Origin: Paguma larvata
Lineage: Eukaryota; Chordata; Mammalia; Carnivora; Viverridae
Reading direction: 5' to 3'
Assembly: GCA_030068075.1 (NCBI GenBank)
Contig: CM057823.1
Span: forward strand, 19,998,485 to 20,062,484
Length of the DNA: 64,000 nucleotides
Below, in pieces: positions 49,447-62,459 of the stretch. The notes beneath the pieces were generated by a model. It made no database searches and had not been told where the DNA came from. It saw nothing but the letters and a program-made list of their open reading frames with translations. Made by a program: the position numbers and the translations under genes. Position 1 is the first letter of the stretch, and the number at the start of each line of letters is the position of its first letter.

Positions 49447-50282
49447 AGTAAACAACAGCTTCAAGTCATCACTATGAATATAAAGCCATGGTCAGGAAAG
49501 GGTGACCAGAATTCCCTCAGAAATTTTATCAGAAAAGTTAAAAGTCAGCCATTTTGTCTGATGGCCAGTATCATTCCTCTCCCGCTTAAAGAATAGTACC
49601 TAAGTTTCTACCACATGCTGTACTGATGTTCTTTGAGATGATGTTGAGATTTCACCTGACCCAGGAAGTAATGTCTTTGCATTTTGAGAATTGCAATATC
49701 ATTTGTGACACCTTCAAAGTTATGATTTGGGCAATATTTTTTATTAAAGCAAAATCAAAACATTTTTTTAAAAAAGTCAAAACTGTTGGAAAAAAGGATT
49801 CTCACCCAAAGAGTTAATTTCTCAAGTTGTCTTTCAGCAGTCTTAACTACCAAACCAAAGGAGAGTGAGCAACTTTCCTTTTTAAGAATGCCGTAAAGAC
49901 ATCTTTTTCAAAGAACTTTTTAAATGATAGAGAACAAATTCCCTACTTGTTAAGATTTGAGAATATCACAGACTAGCTCCTCTTGAATAGAAAAGTTACC
50001 AAAATATGTATTTTTCTTATCATTTGTAAGGTTAACAATCAATATGTACCAAAAGAAATGGTCAGTGAAAAGAACTACTTGTGTAAGATTTGAGCTATTT
50101 CAATAGTTTTGGGAAAAAATGAGATTACTTTCTAAATCGTAGCTGAAGAACAATGATTGCTTATTCTCCAAAGGCAGAAATTCTTTTATTTATTACAGTG
50201 AATAGATACACCTAAAAAGTTGAATCATATTAAGTCTTTATGTTATCATTGGATTTGCTATTATATTAATAATAGAGGGCAT

Positions 50283-50337
50283 TTTTTATTTTTTTAAGTT
50301 TATGTAGAGAGAGAGAGAGAGAGCATGAGCAGGGGAG

Positions 50338-50374
<37 letters not shown>

Positions 50375-50487
50375 CCCAAGGAGGCACTGTGCTGATAGCA
50401 GGGCTCAGTCGCACCAACAAAGAAATCATGACCTGAGCTGAAACTGAGAGTCAGATGCTTTACCAACTGAGCCACCCAGGTGCCCCA
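50283..50487 (-). repeat. CanSINE with long GA tract
   Basis: Minus orientation, ending GAGCCACCCAGGTGCCCC. Includes (GA)n of about 28 bases near 50343-50371. Confidence 0.93.
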
Positions 50488-51339
50488 ATACCAGAGGACA
50501 CTTTTAAGATCTAATTCAAATGTCCTCACTTTACAAGTGAGGATACCACCTCTAAGACATAAACTACATGACTTGGTCAAATTGCTTTCTAGAATATTAG
50601 TACTAGCTTATTCAATAGTGTGTGCCTTATTTGCGGACTGAACTATAAACTCAGTAGGGACTTACACATGGGGTATCTTCTACATCTTCATGCTACCTGT
50701 CATGTCCAACCCAGTAATTTAAACTTAATACAGATAAATTTGCTACCTCATATGGAAACTATAAAATAAAGGTTTTCAGAAGTCACATACATTGAAAACT
50801 AGTTTCATTACTTTATAACTATAAAGGATTTAATTTTACTCGTTAGTCTACCTACTGTGTGCCAGTCTTAAAATTTGAATACAAACAGTTACAATTTATA
50901 GCTTTCAAATCACAGAATCATGTCATACCACTAAAGCTCTCTAGGCTTCAAACCCCACAATATTATCTGGTCTTCAACTTATTTTAAAACAAAAAAGAAA
51001 ACATATATTATCTGAACTATCAATCTTATTCTAAAGGGAAAAATAAAGTGAACAAAAATCATCAGCATGTGTTATTGACATATTTGTGAATCTCTACCTT
51101 CTGTTCAAACCATTCAAGGTGCTACAAGTTTTACCCCTAAGCCTCGCTCCTCCAGCCGAGTGTAGTAAAGCAAGCCTATCTTGCCCCCAGAGCCAAGAAC
51201 AAGCACGCTTAGTAGTCAATTTCTTAAGAGCATCATGATTTCCAGCGAAGCCACTTAGACAGGAGGGAAGCTAGAGCTGGTCTAATGGATTTCAGAATGA
51301 AGGCTATGGAAATGCCACAAGAGAGTTGGACTTTACCTA

Positions 51340-51480
51340 CTGACCGGCGTTTGGTGAAAAAATGCACACTGATTCAGCAGGTCTGGATTAAGGCTTTAGA
51401 CTCCGCCTTTCTCTCCATCTCCTTGGTGCTGCTGAAGCTCTGGCCCACGGACCACGCCTGGAGCAACGAGGATGTCGCAG
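51340..51480 (+). repeat. MER5A-like hAT relic
   Basis: TGATTCAGCAGGTCTGGATT, then CTTGGTGCTGCTGAAGCTCT and CCACGGACCACGCCTGGAGC match MER5A order. The 93-codon ORF over it is not considered a gene. Confidence 0.65.
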
Positions 51481-54013
51481 AGAGCTTCAAGAACGCCCGT
51501 CTAGTCGAACTGATCAATACAATTAGTGGAGTGTCAGAGCGAAGCTGCCTTCACATTCAACTGTAACACTTACTCTAACTGGGGACACACTTTCCTTACC
51601 CTGAACCCTAATGTCTGATTTTATACTTCCTCTCTGAGACCGAATACTCCCGTTCATGGCAAATTGGAAATTTTTATAGTCATGGAGGATGTTTCTTCTA
51701 AATCCACTTGGGTTTGTTCCTTCCATGTGGAGGGAGTTCAGTTAGTGCAAGGTTTCTGCCCTTGTTCTGTCTCTTTCACTCCCTCGACCCAGGAGAAATA
51801 AAGCAATTACTGGATTTTGTAAGTCTGGGAAGAAGCGGTGGGTCAAGGACAAGGGTGAGGTGACTGGCATTCGCCTCAGGCACTGAATTGAACACAGGAT
51901 CAATAACCCTGCGCCTTGGGGCCATACTGGAGCCTGAGGCAAAACGAAAAGTCAGGAACACCATCCTATCTTTAAAGTTTTTTTTATATTTTGCTCACTA
52001 TGGATTTTTTTTTACATCAATTCTGACTGTTGATAATAACGTGTTAAATATTACTTATCTTGATCACTGAAGGCTTCTTGGCACCCCTTACATACTTCAA
52101 GCCAGAGCCTCACTCACCTTACCCGACTCCCAGCCCTGCTGTCCACCAAGCATAAGACCTGGTCTCCTCCCCCATAGGTTCTGTCCCTACAGTGGAAAGG
52201 TAGGAGTGAGGGCTGCCCTGTCTCTGCTCCAAGGTGACAGCTAAGTGTGTCTCTCAAACGTAGTTCTGTCCATCAAACTACTTGTCATCTATAATTCATC
52301 TATAATTATGGCTAAGATTGTCCAATTATAGAATCTCTAATTGTAACTCATCTATAATCTCTTCCATAATAATGTATGTGCTATTTTTCGAGAGCTCCTA
52401 ACCAGGAGGAGGAAAAAGGCACAGACACTGCTCCTTAAAGTTAATGACCAAACCAGAACATGTGCTGACCACAGTTCTGGAACATAGTCCTAGAAGCCAG
52501 AGTCCTGGTGAGCCAGGCATTTACCCTTCAGTGTGGGACCACAGGGGAGGTCCACGGAATCACCCAGAAAGGACCGCAGTGGCTGCGGCAACCCAAGGAA
52601 GCATGTGGGATTAGGGCAGTGCCTTCTCACCATTTCAGGAACATATTTTAACGATGGGTTCAGCCACTCCTAATAGCACTCTTGAAATGGAGTTATTCTT
52701 TACGGGCCCTGTCCGAAGCAACAAACCATGGGAAATCAACAAGAAGCCATGTTTGCAAGAGCAAAACACAGAGTAATCCAGGCTTCTGCCGTGAGTGAGG
52801 TGGATGGCACTTTGGTTCAAAGCACAGGTCAGATGTTTTTCACACGTTGGTGGTTTGCAGCCTCCATCCTGCAATCCAGCTCAGTTTTTCAGTTACGATG
52901 CTGGTTTTAAAGAGCACAGACTGGGCAAGAAACATGGAGTTTAAGACCACACATTCTTTGGACCTGAGTAGGTAACTCCAGCTCATCGCAACTCTGTGTA
53001 CAGTCAAGCGGCCGTTTCCATGGAAGGAGGCCCGCATGAGGCTGTAACTTGAAGGAGACAAGGTGTGGACCACACATCTACAACAAAGCCATGTAGGCCT
53101 TGGCATGAACATAGTCTACTAGCAGGCAGCCATTCTGTGCAGGCCACACAGAAGCACCTTGAACTACCCCTAGCAGGTGTATGCTGACAGCAGAAGCCAG
53201 ACAGCAGAGAGCTGGCAGGCAGGACCAGTGAGCCACAACTGCACTGTAAGGAGCAACGTCTTTATAGGCCTTTTAGGCATTTGGTGGTTGACACAGCATT
53301 TATTGCTTTAATATGTCAGAGTTCTGTGTGCCTTCCAGAAAACTAGAATATGCCCCGCTTTAAATAGTTACTAAGAGATCTCATAGGCAGGGCTAGGCTT
53401 TTAAGTCAGCCAAATTCCACTCTGTATTTGTGGACAAGAAGGTAGTGATGGATGGAATAAGCTGGAATCCATGTGGTTTTTCCAACAACTCAAAAATTGC
53501 AACACCGCGTACACGTACACATACAATCACGCCCCAACACAATAAAGTGTTCCCGATTAGCACTTGACTGGATTGTGAAATATCAGCGATCAATCTTCCC
53601 CAAGAGTCAGGTTCCTTAGATCGAAGTACACCCAGAGCAAGAGGCAGTACAAGTAGCTCCTGTGACAAAAACCTGAAAATGCCCGCTCCCCAATGAGTGA
53701 AAGGTGTGTCACTGGGCAGGTGTCCACCTGCTGTAGCACAATGGTCTTCAGAAACACTAGACACTACGTTCTAAGAATTTAATTTTTCCCTGTTTCACTA
53801 CTTCCGGACTAGGGGATTGGGTTGTTTTCAAAATACAGTGGATTGGGGGAATAGAGTAGGGGGAAAGATAGTTCTGTGATCACCTGTGTCCTCCTCACAC
53901 AAGCGGGGGCTGAGAACTAGTACAACTTCAGAGACTACATCAAGACAGCCTTTCCTGTGAAGCAGCCTGGACTATGGCTTCCAGAAGAATCAGACCACCA
54001 CCTATGTTCAAGA

Positions 54014-54236
54014 ACACCTTAGCCTGCCTGGGTGGCTCAGTCGGTTGAGCATCCAACTCTTAATTTCAATTCAGTTCATGATCTCATGGTTCAGGAGCTT
54101 GAGCCCCACATCGGGCTCTGAGCTCTCAGTGGAGAGCCTGCTTCAGATCCCGTCTCCCTCCCTCTCTGCCCTTCCTTCATGCATGCACACACTTTCTCTC
54201 TGGAAAAAATATTTTTTTAAATAAAAAAATAATACT
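54014..54236 (+). repeat. CanSINE
   Basis: CTGCCTGGGTGGCTCAGTCG start, with ACCTTAGC / ACTTTAGC flanking it as an imperfect duplication. Confidence 0.92.
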
Positions 54237-54399
54237 TTAGCTTGACAGGACCTGGTAAGATATCCTTATTGGAATTGAATTCTGGGGTTGTTGGGTTTTT
54301 GTTTTTTTTTTTTGGACTCAAAGTCTCCAGAAAGTCAGTTCTAGAAGGGCAAAGGGCCTTTGTGTTTCGGGTTGTTTTTTTTTTTTTTTTTGGTCTGTT

Positions 54400-54485
54400 T
54401 TATGCATCAAAATATCCCCGAAGACTGGAGGAGTACCCAGAGTGGGTTTTCAAGAAACATTTGCTGAATTAATGAATGCACGAAA
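54400..54485 (+). repeat. L2 3' terminus fragment
   Basis: TTTCAAGAAACATTTGCTGA followed by ATTAATGAATGCACG resembles the L2 end. Confidence 0.45.
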
Positions 54486-55329
54486 GGACCAAGAGAATTT
54501 TGTTTTGAACATATTTGGACTTGAACTTGCAAAGTTAGACAATCCTGCAATTAATTTTTCCCTGGGAATGTGACAGTAGAAGTTTATATTCAAATTTAGG
54601 CATCACTATGTTCCTGGCACCTTAACTTTGTCACTGGATCTCACTACACACCTCTAAAAAGCTATGCAAGACAACATGGCTGTATGTTATTTGCAGTTGA
54701 AAAGAGGAAAGTAAATTAAGTTCTGGGCACAGAGTGGCCTTGGATTTTATGTAATTAACTGTCAGGGTCATCAAAATCTCAACTGCCCATCAGAAGTGCT
54801 AGAAGAGTAACCAAAGGGACAGTGGTTTCACTGGGGAGCAAGCTCTGGACTATAAGTCACTGGTTAACCATGGGATAATTACAAGTATGATATTTTAAGA
54901 GAACAAGAAGTAGGGATATTGCAAGTGAATACTTCTTCCCCTATTCCTGATGGTTCTTTTAAGGGAGGAGCCCAGAATATCCTTCTTTGCTTTGATCTGA
55001 CCCTTTATTTTCATCCTGCCTGGAGAAATAAGGTAACATATCAGACTAGAAAATCTGGGTAGAATAAATAGAGCAACCTTGGCTGAGCACCTCCCACTGT
55101 CTTCTTGGGGATGAGACCACCTGTGGGGAGCACAGGAGTAATCTGCCCCTCCAAGAGCAGCCCTGTCTAATGAGAGGACCAAATTCTGGGGTGTGCTGTT
55201 AGGGAGCTCCTGGGTGTCTCACACCAAGCCATCACCTTCCAAACATCCTTCAACAGAGATGACTTGATGGTTCAAAGGCCAGATACCTTACGCTGTCATG
55301 GTTCTCCATTATCCAGCATTTAGATTGAG

Positions 55330-56200
55330 AAGAGTATTATCTACCAGACTGGTCGTTGAATACTACCTAGTTTTGTTTATGCTTCTTTAACTCCTACCCA
55401 TCACCATTCTACTGCTGTCTCCATGAATCTGACTACTCTAGGTACCTCCTAAGAGGAATTATGCAATGTTTGTCCTTTTGTGGCTGTCTTATTTCACTCA
55501 ACATAAGGTTCACCCATGTTGCAGCATGTGTCAGTATTTCTTTTCTTTTCAAGGGTGAATATTTCATTGTAATTATGCCACATTTTGTTTATCCATTCAT
55601 CCATTGATACTTGGATTACTTCCACCCTTTGGCTATTGGGAGTACTCAGTGTGGAATTGCTAAATCATATGGTAATTCTAATGTTTAATTTATTGAGGAA
55701 TCACAACTGTTCTCCACAGCATCTGCACAGTGTACATCCCCGCCAGCAATGCAGAGTTCTAGGTTATTTTCATCTTCACCAATACTTGTTTCATCTGTTA
55801 TTTTTCTTAATAGCCACCCTAATGTGTGTGTGTGTGGTTGTTTTTTAAGAATGAGAGAGAGCATGCAAGCAAGGGAGAAGGGGGCAGAGGGGGAGAAAGA
55901 AGAGAGAGAAGAGAGACAGACAGACAGACAATCTTAAGCATGGAGCTCAATGAGGGGCTCAAACAAACTCTGGATCATGACCTGAGCCAAAATGAAGAGT
56001 CAGACACTCAACTGACTGAGCCACCCAGGCTCCCTCTCCTTGTGGTTTTGATTTACATTTGCTTGAGTACTCCTGATGCTGAGTATCTTTTCATATACTT
56101 AATGGCCATTTATCTTCTTTAGAGAAATATCTATTCAAGTCTTTTGTCCATTATTCAATCATTTTGTTAGCAGTTATGGAGTTAATCACTTCTTAAAAAT
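55330..56200 (-). repeat. Old L1 3' region, minus, interrupted by a CanSINE
   Basis: CTGACTACTCTAGGTACCTC, CACCCATGTTGCAGCATGTG and ATTTTGTTTATCCATTCATC are the reversed old L1 3' end. The sequence continues at 56040 after the SINE. Confidence 0.8.
55838..56033 (-). repeat. CanSINE inside the minus L1
   Basis: Minus orientation with a GA-rich tract and the end GAGCCACCCAGGCTCCCT. Confidence 0.9.
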
Positions 56201-56206
56201 CATGAT

Positions 56207-56378
56207 TGGGGCACCTTGTTGGCTCAGTCATGTGAATGTCAGACTAGTGGTTTTGGCTCAGGTCATGATCCCAGGGTAGTGGGATCAAGCCCAAGAGCCT
56301 CCTTGAGATTCTCTCTAGCTCTCTGCCTCTTTCCCACCCCCAATCGCTCTGATAAATAAATGAATTAATTATTTAATT
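56207..56378 (+). repeat. CanSINE, diverged
   Basis: GGGGCACCTTGTTGGCTCAG start and AATAAATGAATTAATTATTT tail. Confidence 0.85.
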
Positions 56379-56457
56379 AAGGAGATTATGTTCCTCCTCT
56401 CTGGGAAGCAGGATGAACTTAAAATAGCATGCTGGAGCAGAGACATTTTTCAACTCC

Positions 56458-56892
56458 TGTTATGGGCTGAACAGTTTCTCCCAAAAAGATATGTCGACAT
56501 CCTACCCCTACCACTTAAGAGGGTGACTTGTTTTTGGCAGTCAGGTCTTCACTGATGTCATCAAGTTAAGATAAGGTCACTGGGGCGGGCCTTAATCTAG
56601 TATGACTACTAGAGTCCTTATAGAAAGAGAAGAAACAGAATAATGCCATCCAAAGACACAGACACACCAGAGATGGCCATGGGAAGGCAGAGGCAGGAAC
56701 TGCAGCTATGCAGACCAGCCAGGGAACGAGCAAAGCCAGCAAGAGGCAAAGAAGCACCGTCCCTGAGAGGCATCAGAGGGAGCCCAGCCTGCGGACAGCT
56801 TGATTTTGGACTTCTGGCCTTCGGAACCGTGAGAATAAATCTCTGTTGTTTTAGTCCACCCGTTTTGTGGTGCTTGGTTGCAAACTAGCACA
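56458..56892 (+). mobile_element. Solo MLT1-type LTR (ERVL-MaLR)
   Basis: A 435-base unit starting TG and ending CA, flanked on each side by ACTCC (56453-56457 and 56893-56897), the 5-base duplication expected for this class. Internal landmarks are ATCAAGTTAAGATAAGGTCA and the polyadenylation region GAGAATAAATCTCTGTTGTT. No internal retroviral coding sequence adjoins it. Confidence 0.8.
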
Positions 56893-57989
56893 ACTCCCTT
56901 CATAGAAAATTAGTGCATTGTTCAAGTCCTTTTATGAATTGGTTGCTTGGAATTCAGAACAGTTTCCATTATTAAAAAAAAAAAAATACACTTAACCAAT
57001 TGTTGGGTTCCCAGAGAGCCTATAGATGACATTTTAACCCATAATGGAACATGACTATTGCCCAGGAGTATGGCTATATCCCCCAGGACTATGGGAAGTA
57101 CAGCCGGCACTGCGCATGGGGCCCCAAAGGTCAGACACACACATTCCTGGCTGTAGCCACAGCCCCTAGGTATATCTTTTCTCCTCTAATTGACCAAGTG
57201 CAAACAGTAATTATTCTTCCTCCGACCACTTAGAGAAAGTGATTTCTTGCTCTATGTTGCCCAGATGGTGAGAGGATCTCTATCCTTGCTCCCCTCACAC
57301 ACCCCTGTACCCCAGGTATATAGACAGTGACAGGAAGATTTAGATTCCCTCCAAGTTCTCTGTCCCCACTGGTAAAGGCAGAAAAAGTTAAAACAGTCCT
57401 TCATTTCAAAGACGAGGATCAGTGGGGAAAAAACTGAGATGAAAATCTTAATATAAATACCAAAGTATCTTTACCTTGGGAGAAGCCTACATAGGTAGCA
57501 ACCACTAGAGATAATAGAAAGAGACTTATTCTTTTATTATAAACATAATGCTAGTATGGAACCTCAAAAGCTAGAGGGGTGAAGACCTTGAGGCACACAT
57601 ACTTGCCCTTTACCCCTCAGGATAGGCTCAGTCCCAAAAACCACTTAGAACTTGAGTGGCTTAACGCAAATGTCCATTAGTTTTGGCAGGGAGCCCTCCT
57701 CATACCCCATGATCAACTAGGGATTCAGGTTGATGGAGGCTTCATCTCAGTAAAAACTTCCACAATCTCCAGACACTGGGAAAGGACCACAGCCAAGTGC
57801 CCACTCCACTCAAAGCTCCTGCCGGGAAGTGGCACGTATTACTTCTGCTCACATTTCGCTGAAGCCAGCCACCGGACAACTCAACCTCAGCCAAGTGGCA
57901 AAGTGCAATCTTACCACTTGCCCAGGAGTGGGAGAACTGGAAATATTTGTGCAACGCATTAAGTGAGTATGAAAAGAATTTATTTCTAC

Positions 57990-58455
57990 TACCGGTGTGG
58001 CAATCAGGAATGGTAAATCTCACTACAATGACGTCAGGAGGTTTCAGCAGGGGGAGCTCTCACGCCCTACCCCCATAAACCCTACAAGGAGAGATGGACT
58101 TGACCTTATAAGCATATACTACTCTACTATTCCAGCCAGTGGAAGAGATGCTTTCCCCATCTCCTGGGGCAACAGCTCAGCCAATGAAAAGCCACCACAC
58201 TTGGAACTCCTACTTTACTCCAATGGACTTTTAGTCCTTAAGAGCTATCATAACTGACCCCTTTTCTCTTGGGGGAAAAAAAAAACAAAAACAAAAACTC
58301 TGTCTCTCCTTTGTTCTCTGGACTTGCCTACAGTTTTGCCACAGCTTGTTTGTCCTGAATTGCAACTATTTTTTATTCCTGAATAGATCTATCTCTTGCT
58401 GGTAAAATAACTGGGAGTTTTACTTTTAAGGTTAAGGTTAATTAACATGGGTTAA
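57990..58455 (+). repeat. Possible LTR-like repeat, family uncertain
   Basis: AGCTCAGCCAATGAAAAGCC (CCAAT-like), then CTCTGGACTTGCCTACAGTT and TCTTGCTGGTAAAATAACTGG recall an LTR 3' part. Family and ends not determined. Confidence 0.4.
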
Positions 58456-59115
58456 TTCTGTCAATATTCGGTATAGGGCACATCATACCAAATTAGGATC
58501 TTCACTAAAATCTGCCAAGACCAACACTACCGTTCCTCTGCCAAACTAGATCACTTCAGGTGAGGTCATTTATCAGTGATTCACAGCTTTCAGGGAAGAA
58601 AAATGGAAAAAAAAAAAAAAAAGATGAAAAATAAGGCTTCTGTGTGTCATCAGTAGCTGACTACTTTCAAAATGTAAGGTGATTTTAATGACCAGTAATT
58701 GTGGCAGAAACTGGCTGGTCACCAAAACCCATTTCCTTTTTTTTTCCCCTGGCACACGGACAATATTTTCCTACCTCTCTGGTAGGTTAATGCTATGTGT
58801 TCTAGCCAACAGAATGAAAGCAGACATCGTGTCTACCAATTCTAAGCCTGGACCATAAAACTCACATGGAATCCTTCCCAGGTCTTCCTCCTTACATGGA
58901 AACACAGGATGGAAGAAGCCTGGATCCCTGAGTTACTGCTCAGAGGAGTACTGTCCACCAACCAGAATTACCAATTCTGGATTCCAAGAGAACAAGAAGT
59001 AAATTAGTATTTGAGCCTATTATGAAAAGTTTCTTTTTTTTGGGGGGGGGGGAAGCAAATTACGTTCTTAATACCATAACTACTTTGAAATAAAGGAGTA
59101 ATCATTAAGAACTAC

Positions 59116-59345
59116 AGGGGCACCTGGGTGGCTCAGTCGGTTAAACGTCCGACTCTGGCTCAGGTCATGATCTCTCAGTTTGTGAGTTCCAGTCCCGTGT
59201 CGGGCTCTGTGCTGACAGCTCAGAGCCTGTAGCCTGCTTCGGATTCTGTGTCTCCCTCTCTCTCTCTGCCCCTCTTCCGCTCATGCTCTGTCTCTCCTTC
59301 TCTCTCAAAAATAAGTAAACATTAAAAAAAGTTAAAAAAAAAAAC
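59116..59345 (+). repeat. CanSINE, well preserved
   Basis: GGGGCACCTGGGTGGCTCAG to AATAAGTAAACATTAAAAAAAG with intact A and B box-like motifs. Confidence 0.95.
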
Positions 59346-59714
59346 ATCATTTTAGTCATCTCTTGTTTTGGCAAAACAAAAACATTTTATAATTAGCATT
59401 TCCTGAACATGAAAAAAACCATAGAATCTACAAATTCTCATGATATAAATAGAGTAGCTTCTTCCATTTTCCCTGTCCTCTTACACTGACAAGGTTCAGA
59501 CATCCAAGCTAGTAACATCGGGGGGGAGGGGGAAGGCTGGGGAAAACAGGGAATTTCTATGTACTTCTATGTACTTACATCACTATGGAAGAAAATTATA
59601 CCCAGACAGTAATTCATAATGCATTTTCTATACCCTGAAAAACCTCCTTGTTCCATTTTTTCCCCCTAAATCCTCCTACGTTGGCTTCTTCCAAGTCTTC
59701 ACCTGTTAATCTAG

Positions 59715-59960
59715 TCCAAGGGCTGACAAACTACTTTCATGAAGGGCCCAACAGTAAGTATGTTAGGCTCTTTATGCTCCATACTGTCTCTGTTACGTTT
59801 ATTCAACTCAGGTGTTATGGAAAAAAAAGCAGCCCCAGACCAAAAGTGAGTGAGTGAGTGTGGACATGTCCCAATAAACAACTTAAACTAAACAAAACAA
59901 AACCAGACCTGGGCCAGATTTGGCCCTGGGGCCACAGTACGCTGACTCTGCACTAGTTCT
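59715..59960 (+). repeat. hAT-Charlie-type DNA transposon relic
   Basis: Inverted ends CAAGGGCTGACAAACT and, reversed, CAGAGTCAGCGTACT. Interior GGCCAGATTTGGCCCTGGGG and CCAATAAACAACTT are typical. Confidence 0.65.
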
Positions 59961-60029
59961 TTCTCTAATCCATCAGCACTAGCTAACACCTGCACTAGGC
60001 CTTCATTAAAAAAAAAAGTATTTCTTTTG

Positions 60030-60243
60030 GAGTGCCTAGGAGGCTTAGTCGGTTAAGCGTTCAACTCTTGATTTCGGCTCAGGTCATGATCTCACTGTCT
60101 ATAGGTTTGAGCCCCATGTGGGGTTCTGTGCTGGGAACTCGGAGCCTGCTTGGGATTCTCTCTTTCCCTCTCTCTCTACCCCTCCCTGGCTCACACCCAT
60201 GCATATGCACATGTATTCTAAAATAAACTGAAAAAAAAAAAAA
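60030..60243 (+). repeat. CanSINE
   Basis: GGAGTGCCTAGGAGGCTTAG start, CTTGGGATTCTCTCTTTCCC body and an A tail ending at 60243. Confidence 0.9.
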
Positions 60244-62459
60244 GTGTATATACACACACATGCACACACATTTTTTTCCTTTTATCTTATTTTTATTTCT
60301 GGGCTCAGCAAAGCTAATTAGTGCAAAGACAGTATGGTCCCAACTCTCTGGGTACAGTCAGTTAATATCTATCTTGATAAAGACACAGAGTCACAAAATC
60401 AGTTACCACAGACTCCTAAATTACTTAGTAACCAACACGAAAAATATCACCAACAATTGGTTCCTGGTTTTCACAAATCCTCCCCATGAATTCTCATAAG
60501 TTATCATAGAATAAAATTATCATAGAGTAAAGACAAGAGATCTTTGTGCTGGCATTTGTGAAAAAAAAAAAAAGCCTCACTGTGACTTTGGAGGTAATTT
60601 GAGAAAGACACCAGCTGCCCTCTTAGTTAACAGTTATCAACCAGTTTGGAATAGATGCCCAAGACCTAAAAACTGAAAGCACATTTTAATAGCAAAAACA
60701 AATCTCATCACTATCTGGAATTTTAAGGACAAGATCAGAAACCTGGGAACTGATGGGTAATTAAATGTCTCCAGCGTAGCACACGGCAGGATGTCCAGTA
60801 CACAGACACTGCAGAAACAGGCAATGTATCAATCCCACCCATCTGAAGCCCACGAGCAGGCCCCCTCCCTCCATCTAACTTCTTCCTGTGGCTCCAGGCT
60901 TTCCCCGGCTCCCGTGCCTCCAAAGTCCTCGAACTTCTAATCTTACACCAGCCGCTAGTAGGTACTCACCTACTACTCATCCCTCCCTTCTTCCCTGCTG
61001 ACAGAAACCGGAGTTATTATAGTAATTGAAGAAGAAATGCCATCCGGGCATCCGGGACAAATGCCGACTGGTCTAAGCTAATCACAGAGGTCCAGATTTT
61101 CCATGGGGTCCATCATCAGTCGATGACCTGGGTCCTTAAGATTTATTATGTTTACAAGAAAACGTTTTTAATGCTTCGGTTTAGAATTTCAACGTGTATA
61201 AATTTAACAATAAAAATCAGAACAGATTCCCACTTAGGTTCAGAGTTTCAACAAACTCTTTTCATTGAAAAAAAATTGCTGTAAAGGATTCAAATGCCAA
61301 ATTTGAACATTTGTGAATGCAGAACACATACACAGTCACACACAAGTGACACAGAAAGTTATGATTAAAATGTTGTGAATAGTACTTCCAAGAGCATTTC
61401 ATTCTGTAAGTAAAAATGAATGGTAGTACCTTTCCCTATATTTCCTAGAATACAGAAGTCATCTTTCCATAATGTCGAAGCAACACGCTGCAAGCAGACT
61501 CACGCTTCCTAACTTGAAGTCATTATAATCCATTTAAATATCGGGTTTTTTGCATAGAAAAAAACTAGGTAACAAAAAACTTCAATAACATATGACACTT
61601 GAATCACAAATCTCAATATGTGAGGGCAGGAATGACTTACTAGAACACAGAGAAGTCAAACAAGGTCATAGAGAACATACCACCGCATGTAAGGTGTAAC
61701 ACCCTGCGGAACCCCGGAATGACCCAGGAACTGGACACACAAACGGAAGATGGAGAGAGGCAGGGCCTCATGGTAGGGAGATTGCCTGTAGTTTTCTAGA
61801 AGTATGCACTGGACATCCCTTCCCTCAAAGTACCTATGTACCATGTACATTCAGACAACTGCCCCCACTCAGTAAACAGCTGTATAATCTTAGAATAAAG
61901 TGATGAGACATTCCAAATTTAGAGTTACTAAACCCAGAGGAGGCTGAGCGTGGGGCATGGGGGTGCAACGGAGAAACACAGTGAATTCTTCTGCATACTC
62001 AACTGCGTGACTTCCGGCACACTTCCTGTGCTCTGCTTCACAAAGCTTAAAATCAGGCTGATAGCCCACAGGCAAAATATCAGAGGATCGTTCTTGGCAG
62101 AAACTAAATTGAGTCCAGAGAACTCACTCTTAAAAATGAAGCCAAGCTTCAACCTAATATTGGAGGACATTCTTTAATATGAAAAAACAAGGACAAAATT
62201 GTCTAAAAATTGAGGAAATGGAGGCAAGAAAAATTAGACAATCTATTATTATTACTATCTTGAAAAAATTTATCTTCATGTAAAAAAGGATGTTTTAAGT
62301 AACAGAAGCAGAAAATCAGAACGGTCTCAGAAGTTAATGTGAAATAATCAAATATGTAATTAAAATTTTCAGAAGACACAGTTTAAGAACTAGCCCAGGA
62401 ATTTAAACAAAAGATACATATAGTGAAAAAGAAGAAAGGCTTTCTTTTTTTTTTTTTTT

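Noticed and set aside
51285..51566. 93-codon ORF with protein-like composition
   Set aside because: About half of it is MER5A-like transposon sequence.
57051..57233. Exon-looking ORF (YGYIPQDYGKYSRH)
   Set aside because: No family recognised, no convincing splice sites, and no link to MTUS1 known sequence.
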